From contig JALXCE010000182.1 in the NCBI GenBank assembly GCA_026991055.1, positions 1-16,671 on the forward strand: a stretch of DNA of 16,671 nt. The letters run 5' to 3'. Positions 1-4,840 of this stretch are shown piece after piece. The number at the start of each line of letters is the position of its first letter. The stretch's first letter is position 1. The translations under genes were made by a program, and so were the position numbers. The notes beneath the pieces are model-generated. The model had not been told where the DNA came from. It did no database searches and worked only from the letters and a program-made list of their open reading frames with translations. This DNA comes from Caldifarciminota bacterium (GTDB lineage: Bacteria > Hydrothermota > Hydrothermia > B15-G9 > WFZT01).

Positions 1-65
1 AAACTGTGGTTAACGCCATCGAGGATGTTGGTTACGAAGTTGAAGGGATCGAGGAATTAAATTAG
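1..65 (+). CDS. C-terminal fragment of a heavy-metal-associated (HMA-like) domain protein
   Basis: Only the last 20 codons are in the window, read from base 3 to a TAG at 63-65. The visible residues include AIEDVGYEVEGIEEL, which resembles the final helix and strand of HMA metal-binding domains such as CopZ-type chaperones or the N-terminal domains of P-type ATPases. The metal-binding CxxC motif would lie upstream, outside the window. Because the protein ends directly after this segment, a small chaperone is more likely than an ATPase. The scaffold gene starts 13 bases after the stop, so the two are probably co-transcribed. The assignment rests on a short match by eye. Confidence 0.5.
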   Translation, partial: TVVNAIEDVGYEVEGIEELN

Positions 66-78
66 AGGAGGAATTTTC

Positions 79-492
79 ATGCTTGAATACAGCGAGAAAG
101 TAATGCAGGAATTTTTGAATCCCAAAAATATGGGCAAAATAGACGGGGCTGATGGAATTGGAAAGGTTGGAAATCCTGTTTGTGGAGATGTGATGTGGAT
201 ATACATAAAGGTCGAAGATGACAGGATTGTAGATGTGAAATTCCAGACCTTTGGATGTGTTGCGGCTATCGCCACCTCATCAAAGGTTACACAGCTTGTA
301 AAGGGGAAAACCGTTGAGGAGGTTCTGAAGATAACAAACAAGGCTGTTGCAGAAGCCCTTGATGGGTTACCCCCGATAAAGATGCACTGCTCTTTACTTG
401 CCGAGGAAGGAATAAAGGCAGCTATTGAAGATTATATGAAAAGGCACGGTAAAAAGGGGATAGGCAACCACGAAAAACAGGGCCAGAACTAA
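79..492 (+). CDS. iscU: IscU/NifU-type Fe-S cluster assembly scaffold
   Basis: This 137-residue protein is a scaffold on which iron-sulfur clusters are built in the cytoplasm before transfer to apoproteins. The three cluster-ligand cysteines of the family are visible: Cys35 in NPVCGD with Asp37, Cys60 in TFGCVAAIATSS and Cys104 in KMHCSLLAEE. The length is close to that of IscU and of the N-terminal domain of NifU. No C-terminal NifU domain or ferredoxin domain follows. The start has a strong site, GAGGAGGA, about eight bases upstream of the ATG. The C-terminal tail (about residues 122-137) is polar and rich in Lys and Gly. No cysteine desulfurase is in the window, though one may lie upstream. 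The hydrogenase and HypD encoded nearby need many Fe-S clusters, but a functional link is inference only. Confidence 0.9.
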   Translation: MLEYSEKVMQEFLNPKNMGKIDGADGIGKVGNPVCGDVMWIYIKVEDDRIVDVKFQTFGCVAAIATSSKVTQLVKGKTVEEVLKITNKAVAEALDGLPPIKMHCSLLAEEGIKAAIEDYMKRHGKKGIGNHEKQGQN

Positions 493-797
493 CAGGTAAC
501 CTTCCTTTTTGAAGTGGTGCCGCGCGCGTGCGGCACCACTTCAAAAAGTCATCTATCATGCTAAAGCTTATGGAAACCACAACAGTTTTGAAAAACAATT
601 AGGCCTTCAAAAATCTTACAATCAAATATGCGAATCAATGGAGTTGAAAGACAATTTCCATTACCACGCACGATATGTGTGGTACCGAAGACGTATTGAG
701 TCTGCTTAACACGAGTTAAATCTTTCAACCACTATAAGTTCACATCTTTCATTTTGATACTTTGATCTTAGATATGAGGGTTAATGCCCTAATAAAG
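493..797. other. Gap between convergent scaffold and hypE genes, no convincing gene
   Basis: This stretch of about 305 bases lies between the 3' ends of two convergent genes. It holds an 18-bp hairpin (506-547), an imperfect hairpin near 662-684 (TACCA..CAC / GTG..TGGTA), and an inverted pair GTTGAAAGA (643-651) / TCTTTCAAC (721-729). An open frame at 509-709 (66 codons) begins inside the hairpin. It has no ribosome site and I recognise no family, so it may be chance or the remnant of a decayed gene. No U-rich terminator is visible on either strand. Confidence 0.5.
506..547. repeat. Perfect 18-bp inverted repeat (hairpin) after the scaffold gene
   Basis: The left arm 506-523 is TTTTTGAAGTGGTGCCGC, and the right arm 530-547 is its exact reverse complement. 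The loop is GCGCGT. The stem lies 14 bases after the scaffold stop. The T run is at the 5' foot and an A run at the 3' foot on both strands, so it is not a classical intrinsic terminator. It may act as a 3'-end stabiliser or a transcription block, or be an inserted palindrome. Unlike the other hairpins in the window it does not have a three-base loop. Confidence 0.9.
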
Positions 798-1802
798 TCA
801 GCAAATCCTTGGAAGTTTTTCACCGATAAGTTTGTGTAGAATTCTCCTTGCACCATAAGGATTCCTGACCACCACAACTCCGGGATGCTCGTCTGTAACC
901 CTTCCAATAATCGATGCATTTTGCCCATAAAGATGTTGTCTTAGAGTGTTTACGGCCTCCGGTGCATGATTTTCTGAAACGACCACAATCATACACCCCT
1001 CGTTTGCCACCTCAAGTGGGTCAATGCCGAGGAGTTCAGAAAGTCCACGGACCTCCTCACTTATGGGGACTTTTTCCTCTTCGATGTCTATCCCGAAGTT
1101 TCTCCCATCAACGATTTCGTTTAGCGTTTGCGCAAGGCCTCCTCGTGTGGGGTCTCTCATGAATTTAACAGGAATGCTATCAAGGAGATTTTTGATAAGG
1201 GGCCAGAGGGGTTTTGTGTCACTTTTGATGGTGGAAGTAAGGTTGAGGCGGTGGGAGAGCACGGCGAAGCCGTGCTCTCCCACCGCCCCCGTCACTATCA
1301 CTACATCCCCTGACTCAACTTCATCAAGCCCCGGTATCTCCCTGTAAATCCTCCCAATTCCAGTTGAATTTATAAATAATCCCGGCCTCTCCGGGTCTCG
1401 AGCCTCCACCACTTTTGTGTCTGCTGAAATAACCGATATCCCGACCTCCTCAATGCGTTTTTTCATAGACGAGAGAATCTCCTCGAGTGCACTGGAATCA
1501 AACCCTTCCTCAATGATAAATCCAAGGGTGAAATAGAGAGGTTGAGCCCCCATTGACGCAAGGTCATTTACAGTCCCGCATATTGAAAGGTCACCAATAT
1601 TGCCCCCGGGAAAGAAAACAGGATTGACAACAAATGAATCCGTTGAAACAACGTAATTTTTATCAAAAATTCCACCATCATCCATCCGGGAGAGTTCATC
1701 CGACGAAATGTATTTGCTAAAGATCCTGCGAATCAGTTCCTCTGTTTTCTTTCCACCACTTCCGTGTGTTAACCTGATTTTCAAGATTTCTTCTCCCTGC
1801 AT
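798..1802 (-). CDS. hypE: Hydrogenase maturation factor HypE (thiocarboxamide dehydratase)
   Basis: HypE uses ATP to dehydrate the carbamoyl group received from HypF on its C-terminal cysteine, giving the thiocyanate that supplies cyanide ligands for the active-site iron. The protein (334 residues) ends in PRIC, the invariant C-terminal tail with the acceptor Cys. It begins with the family signature LTHGSGGKKT and has the AIRS/PurM-type fold motifs MDDGGIF, STDSFVVNP and NDLASMGA, with DPTRGGLAQTLNE near residue 215. The ATG at 1802 overlaps the end of cbiO. An alternative TTG at 1784, forming TTGA with the cbiO stop and preceded by AGGGAG, would begin directly at KIRLTHGSGG and fits the usual family start better. 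Codons 172-186 (GAVGEHGFAVLSHRL) are encoded by a perfect 19-bp palindrome. It is the last gene of the nickel-import operon, apart from the other hyp genes. Confidence 0.97.
   Translation of the reverse strand: MQGEEILKIRLTHGSGGKKTEELIRRIFSKYISSDELSRMDDGGIFDKNYVVSTDSFVVNPVFFPGGNIGDLSICGTVNDLASMGAQPLYFTLGFIIEEGFDSSALEEILSSMKKRIEEVGISVISADTKVVEARDPERPGLFINSTGIGRIYREIPGLDEVESGDVVIVTGAVGEHGFAVLSHRLNLTSTIKSDTKPLWPLIKNLLDSIPVKFMRDPTRGGLAQTLNEIVDGRNFGIDIEEEKVPISEEVRGLSELLGIDPLEVANEGCMIVVVSENHAPEAVNTLRQHLYGQNASIIGRVTDEHPGVVVVRNPYGARRILHKLIGEKLPRIC
1247..1287. repeat. Perfect 19-bp palindrome with 3-base loop inside hypE
   Basis: The left arm 1247-1265 (GGCGGTGGGAGAGCACGGC) and the right arm 1269-1287 are exact reverse complements around a GAA loop (TTC in the sense of hypE). 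The reading frame passes through without interruption. The encoded segment coincides with the conserved GEHG..VLS region of HypE, so the gene is probably intact. The local sequence is much richer in G and C than the flanking gene. Confidence 0.95.
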
Positions 1803-2485
1803 CCAGGCTCGAAATAAAGTTTATTTTTTATCAAAAGGTCAGTATCCTGAAGGATCTCATCCACTCCACCGTCAGCGACAACTATTCCACTATTGAGAAC
1901 CACAACTTTATCAACAAGATTGGGAAGCAAGTCAATTTCATGCGTTGCTATCAGAACCGATTTCGGCATATCGCAGATAATTTTCATAATCTCCAGCCTC
2001 GATGCCGGGTCAAGTCCAATCAATGGTTCATCTAAAAGGTACAGTTCAGGACCCATGGCAAAAACAGTGGCAATAGAAACCTTCTTTTTCTCTCCTTCGC
2101 TCAAATGGTGAGGTGACCTTTTCTCATAACCAATGAGGCCCGTTGATGAGAGCGCCTTTTTTACACGAGATAAGACTTTTTCTCTTTTCAACCCCTGATT
2201 GAGGGGACCGAAGGCCACATCATCAAATACAGTGGGCATAAACAACTGAACATCCGGGTTCTGGAAAACGATTCCGATTTCTTCTGGTGAAATACCATAA
2301 TATAAAATCTCTCCTTCAAAATCTATGAGGCCTTTTATAGCCATTAATAGAGTCGATTTTCCGGCACCGTTTGGGCCCACAATACCGATTTTCTCACCTC
2401 GATAGATGGTGAGATTCACATGCTTCAGTGCCACAACCTCTTCAAACCTCACGCTCAGGTTTTTAATTTCGATCAGCTTTTCCAT
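1781..2485 (-). CDS. cbiO: ECF-type nickel/cobalt transporter ATPase (CbiO/NikO)
   Basis: This 234-residue ABC ATPase powers import of Ni2+ or Co2+ through the CbiM/CbiQ membrane complex on the cytoplasmic face. Visible motifs in order are Walker A GPNGAGKST (37-45), the Q-loop region IVFQNPDVQLF, the signature LSEGEKKKVSIA, Walker B YLLDEPLIGLDP and the switch histidine in ATHEIDLL. The length is slightly short of common CbiO proteins (about 270), with only a short C-terminal extension ending EPGCREKKS. It overlaps cbiQ by 13 bases at its start and hypE at its end, so translation is probably coupled. Sequence alone does not separate nickel from cobalt. The hydrogenase and hypE context favours nickel. 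Confidence 0.95.
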   Translation of the reverse strand: MEKLIEIKNLSVRFEEVVALKHVNLTIYRGEKIGIVGPNGAGKSTLLMAIKGLIDFEGEILYYGISPEEIGIVFQNPDVQLFMPTVFDDVAFGPLNQGLKREKVLSRVKKALSSTGLIGYEKRSPHHLSEGEKKKVSIATVFAMGPELYLLDEPLIGLDPASRLEIMKIICDMPKSVLIATHEIDLLPNLVDKVVVLNSGIVVADGGVDEILQDTDLLIKNKLYFEPGCREKKS

Positions 2486-3210
2486 AGCAGCACCATAAAA
2501 ATCATGGTTACAAGCGTTGCAGCAACATCAATTTGAGAATACCTCGTATAATTTAACGTTCTAATCCTGCCTTCAAATCCCCTTGCCTTCATTGATAGAT
2601 AAATTTTCCTGCTCCTTTCGAGCGAACGCAGAAGTGTGGATGAGACTATGTAAGACCACACCTTCAGGTTTAATCTGCCCCTGGACGATGCCGCGATTTT
2701 TGCCCGCATAAATTCATCGTAAATAATGAAAGAATACCTGTAAATGAAACCCAAAAGGGATACAATGAGCGATGGGACCCTGAATTTTTCGAGTGCCTTC
2801 AAAATTTCAGAATACGGGGTAGTTGTTATGAGTAGCTGTAATATTGAGACCGAGAAAATGGACCTCACAATAAGGGTTATGAATCTGTCAAAAGATTCTC
2901 GGTAAATTTCGAGAGGACCAAAGGAGAAGATTTTTTCACCACCTTGCTGAAATAGAATTGAAATTCCTGCAAGGAGAATGAATGGAAGCAGGATTATGAT
3001 GTTTCTTAAAAAATATTTGGCCGGTATGTGGGAAATAGCAATCAGAAGAGTTAAAAATACAAGACACAGCAGGAGTTTTTCTGTCTCGAGGGAAAAGAGG
3101 AGCACGATGGAGAGGATGAGGATGAAGCTCGTTATGAGTTTCACAGAAACATTTATGGAATGAATTGGGGAGTTTATGGAGCTGTAGTGATCTATAAAAT
3201 GATGCTTCAT
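2473..3210 (-). CDS. cbiQ: ECF transporter T component CbiQ/NikQ
   Basis: This 245-residue membrane protein is the transmembrane (T) component that couples ATP hydrolysis by CbiO to the substrate-binding subunit CbiM. Hydrophobic segments are visible at about residues 25-65 (two helices), 72-90, 112-132 and at the C-terminus (MIFMVLL). The cytoplasmic coupling region carries the two short Arg-Gly motifs typical of the family, ASSRGRLN and MKARGFEG, the second matching the canonical Ala-Arg-Gly. The ATG overlaps the stop of the upstream small subunit as ATGA, and the 3' end overlaps cbiO, which points to one polycistronic message. Family assignment is secure; metal specificity is inferred from context. 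Confidence 0.93.
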   Translation of the reverse strand: MKHHFIDHYSSINSPIHSINVSVKLITSFILILSIVLLFSLETEKLLLCLVFLTLLIAISHIPAKYFLRNIIILLPFILLAGISILFQQGGEKIFSFGPLEIYRESFDRFITLIVRSIFSVSILQLLITTTPYSEILKALEKFRVPSLIVSLLGFIYRYSFIIYDEFMRAKIAASSRGRLNLKVWSYIVSSTLLRSLERSRKIYLSMKARGFEGRIRTLNYTRYSQIDVAATLVTMIFMVLLWKS

Positions 3211-3479
3211 TTTTTACGCGAAATAAGCTTGAATAGACCGACAACGGAGAGAAAAACGATACCTGTGCCTATGAGTCCGGCAAAGGATGTTGCAAGTCGG
3301 TCGTTATTGAGAATTTTCACCTGATAGTCTTTGAAAGGAGCGTCAAACAACACCTTTTCTTTGAGGTTATACTTGATAGCCACCTTTTCAAGTCCGTCAG
3401 GTAACGAGGATGCATACGGTGAAAGCATGAAACCAACGATGAAAGAAAGGATCAGTCCCACAAACACCAATTTCTTCAC
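3207..3479 (-). CDS. PDGLE-domain small subunit of the Ni/Co importer (CbiN/NikN-like)
   Basis: This 90-residue protein has an N-terminal membrane helix (about residues 5-23), the motif SLPDGLEKVA that names the PDGLE domain, an outward loop of about 35 residues, and a second helix near 67-84 followed by ISRKK. PDGLE proteins occur beside, or fused to, CbiM in nickel and cobalt uptake systems and are thought to support metal capture by CbiM. The start is a GTG that overlaps the cbiM stop as GTGA. The 3' end overlaps cbiQ as ATGA. It lacks the features of classical cobalt CbiN that I know, so a nickel-type system is more likely. The exact role of the domain is not certain. Confidence 0.85.
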   Translation of the reverse strand: MKKLVFVGLILSFIVGFMLSPYASSLPDGLEKVAIKYNLKEKVLFDAPFKDYQVKILNNDRLATSFAGLIGTGIVFLSVVGLFKLISRKK

Positions 3480-4096
3480 TTGAATTCCTCTCCTAATTTT
3501 TTGAGGCCAGGGTCAAGCTTATAGAGAGCTACGAGAACGGAGAGAGTTATGAGCCCCTCACCGATACCGATTAGAGAATGGACAGAAACCATGGCCGGTA
3601 ATGCAACTTTTAGCGGTATAGTCCTGGACAGGGAAAGTTCAACAGCACACAGGGCTGCGGAAGCCACTATGGATAGCCATGCGGAAATAAAAATGGCCAA
3701 TCTGTGGTCCCATTTTTTCAACGCTTTGTAAATTAAAATCCCCACAATTGGAGCAACAATACCCATGTTCAGGATGTTTGCTCCAAGAGAGGTGATTCCC
3801 CCATCGGCAAAGAGCAGAACCTGTGATATGAGGATAGTGGCCATTATTATGGAAGCCGCGAAGGGGCCGAAGAGTATGGCAAGTAATGCCCCGCCGACAA
3901 GATGTCCACTTGTTCCACCAGCAACGGGGAAATTGATCATCTGAGCAGCAAAAATAAATGCCCCAAGTACACCCATGACAGGGATGGTTTTCTCATCATG
4001 CTTCACCCTTTTAACTGAATAGGTGAGCCATGAGACAGAGATTACATAAGTAGTAGCTGCGACCTCACCAGAAAGGAACCCATCTGGAATATGCAT
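3476..4096 (-). CDS. cbiM: ECF-type nickel/cobalt substrate-binding membrane protein CbiM/NikM
   Basis: This 206-residue protein is the metal-binding (S) component of the importer. It begins MHIPDGFLS, the family hallmark in which the amino terminus and His2 bind the metal, so the ATG at 4096 is firmly fixed. The second conserved block, GGTSGHLVGGALLA, carries a further ligand His. About six hydrophobic segments follow, including SIIMATILISQVLLFADGG and the C-terminal LITLSVLVALYKL. No ribosome-binding site precedes the ATG, and a promoter predicted on this strand would place the transcript start at the ATG itself. The gene heads the operon cbiM, PDGLE, cbiQ, cbiO, hypE. The shared operon with hypE and the divergent hydrogenase operon make nickel the likely substrate. 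Confidence 0.94.
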   Translation of the reverse strand: MHIPDGFLSGEVAATTYVISVSWLTYSVKRVKHDEKTIPVMGVLGAFIFAAQMINFPVAGGTSGHLVGGALLAILFGPFAASIIMATILISQVLLFADGGITSLGANILNMGIVAPIVGILIYKALKKWDHRLAIFISAWLSIVASAALCAVELSLSRTIPLKVALPAMVSVHSLIGIGEGLITLSVLVALYKLDPGLKKLGEEFK

Positions 4097-4102
4097 ATCG
4101 AA

Positions 4103-4131
4103 AGTTTAACTCATTGATTCACCTATGTCAA
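4103..4131 (-). promoter_or_regulatory. Predicted sigma70-type promoter of the cbiM-hypE operon (leaderless)
   Basis: On the minus strand, TTGACA (4131-4126) is followed after exactly 17 bases by TAAACT (4108-4103). The expected transcript start, about seven bases beyond the -10 box, falls at 4096, the A of the cbiM ATG. No Shine-Dalgarno site is present, consistent with a leaderless message. Assignment is by sequence pattern only. Confidence 0.6.
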
Positions 4132-4135
4132 ATAA

Positions 4136-4156
4136 TTGTATGTTGAATAAATACAA
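4136..4156. promoter_or_regulatory. Inverted repeat TTGTAT-N9-ATACAA upstream of the cbiM promoter
   Basis: Perfect 6-bp arms at 4136-4141 and 4151-4156 lie just upstream of the predicted -35 box, with the centre near -50 relative to the predicted start. The position suits a regulator site, such as a metal- or redox-responsive regulator, but the sequence does not match the E. coli NikR operator (GTATGA-N16-TCATAC). The site may be chance in AT-rich DNA. Confidence 0.3.
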
Positions 4157-4326
4157 ATGTGCCGAGAAATGTTTTTGGGAGGATATTCATCTCCCTAATC
4201 CCTCTTTCCAGAGTAAGAAGTGGGAAGTTTCGCCAAATCGGGCCTCCTACACATTTTTAAGTTGGATAGGGCGTTAGTTCGAGAAAGTTCGCGAATCAAA
4301 AAATTTTATCATCTATAACAGAAACT

Positions 4327-4373
4327 CCCTTTCCCTGTGTAAATCCTCACGAGGAGAGGATTGCGGGAAGGGG
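4327..4373. repeat. Nested imperfect hairpin in the divergent region
   Basis: The inner arms AATCCTC (4342-4348) and GAGGATT (4356-4362) pair perfectly, and the outer arms CCCTTTCCC (4327-4335) and GGGAAGGGG (4365-4373) pair with one bulge. No U-tract follows on either strand. It may be a regulatory RNA stem or a decayed palindromic repeat. Confidence 0.5.
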
Positions 4374-4554
4374 TTACCCCTAAAATCTATCTATCGAAAA
4401 AACACCCGTCCCTCTCTTCCTTTTCACGGGAAAGCCTGGCTGGATATGGATTGTATTTTGTTAAATTTCAAACATAAAGCCCTATTCCATAATTTTGTCA
4501 TGCTTGTTTTAAACGCGAGGAAGGAAGTTTCATCGTGTATTTTAGAACCCAAAG

Positions 4555-4605
4555 GCAAAGCCCGCTGGGGGGTATGCAAAGTTCCCGAGCAAAGCCTGTT
4601 GGGGG
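4555..4605 (+). repeat. Two direct copies of a 17-base motif with a GCAAAGC core
   Basis: GCAAAGCCCGCTGGGGG (4555-4571) and GCAAAGCCTGTTGGGGG (4589-4605) match at 15 of 17 positions, 34 bases apart. Each is preceded by CCC and has a GC-AAA-GC core, so each resembles a degenerate form of the AAA-loop hairpins seen near 13499 and 16561. The relationship is by eye and tentative. Confidence 0.45.
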
Positions 4606-4741
4606 AGTGTTTGGTCCATGGAAAGGGGGCGAGGAATTTCTCTTTCAGACGAATTCCCTCGGAAGAAAAATATCCTTGATAAAGGTCACTAAATTAATTG
4701 CATTTGAAATGATGTATTAAGCATTTGATTTAAAATTAATT

Positions 4742-4755
4742 TGATTTGTAAATCA
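4742..4755. promoter_or_regulatory. Perfect palindrome TGATTTGTAAATCA upstream of the hydrogenase promoter
   Basis: Six-base arms around a 2-base centre lie about 14 bases upstream of the -35 box, centred near -54. Two further ATTTGA-type half-motifs occur just upstream, near 4703 and 4723. The site resembles a dimeric activator site. It does not have the 4-base spacing of an FNR site (TTGAT-N4-ATCAA). Confidence 0.35.
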
Positions 4756-4768
4756 TCCAATTTAAAAC

Positions 4769-4796
4769 TTGACAATTTTACATCAATGCTTATACT
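4769..4796 (+). promoter_or_regulatory. Predicted sigma70-type promoter of the hydrogenase operon
   Basis: TTGACA (4769-4774), a 16-base spacer and TATACT (4791-4796) form a strong match to the consensus. The transcript would start near 4803 and give a leader of about 38 bases before the ATG at 4841. The upstream DNA is AT-rich, consistent with an UP element. Confidence 0.7.
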
Positions 4797-4807
4797 AAGC
4801 TTGAAGT

Positions 4808-4819
4808 CTATGCGCATAG
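4808..4819. promoter_or_regulatory. 12-bp palindrome CTATGCGCATAG just after the predicted start point
   Basis: The sequence is a perfect palindrome lying at about +6 to +17 of the predicted hydrogenase transcript, a typical place for a repressor operator. No known regulator can be named from it. Confidence 0.35.
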
Positions 4820-4840
4820 TTGAATAAAAAGGAGGTTGTC

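Larger units (their letters stand above)
4097..4840. other. Divergent intergenic region between the Ni-import and hydrogenase operons
   Basis: This 744-base stretch carries both predicted promoters at its ends, and I see no convincing gene in it. The middle part (about 4327-4662) is full of imperfect inverted and direct repeats: a nested hairpin at 4327-4373, a direct repeat GCAAAGCCYGYTGGGGG at 4555 and 4589, and a hairpin CGAGGAATT / AATTCCCTCG at 4630-4661. An open frame at 4446-4679 covers these repeats and has no ribosome site. The region could be a decayed palindromic repeat cluster or an untested structured RNA. I looked for cobalamin, NiCo and c-di-GMP riboswitch cores and did not find them. 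Confidence 0.6.

Noticed and set aside
506..547. Hairpin as an intrinsic terminator for the scaffold gene or hypE
   Set aside because: No U-tract follows the stem on either strand; the T run is at the 5' side.
643..729. GTTGAAAGA and its inverted copy as a possible CRISPR repeat
   Set aside because: Only two short copies in opposite orientation, with no regular spacers and no cas genes.
4200..4450. Possible cobalamin or NiCo riboswitch upstream of cbiM
   Set aside because: No recognisable B12 box or NiCo core was found on the minus strand, and the predicted promoter lies downstream of this region, next to the ATG.
4446..4679. Open frame of 77 codons before the hydrogenase promoter
   Set aside because: It has no ribosome site, covers direct repeats and hairpins, and shows no recognisable domain.
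4820..4840. Upstream TTG start of the hydrogenase small subunit
   Set aside because: The seven added codons contain the Shine-Dalgarno site for the ATG at 4841.
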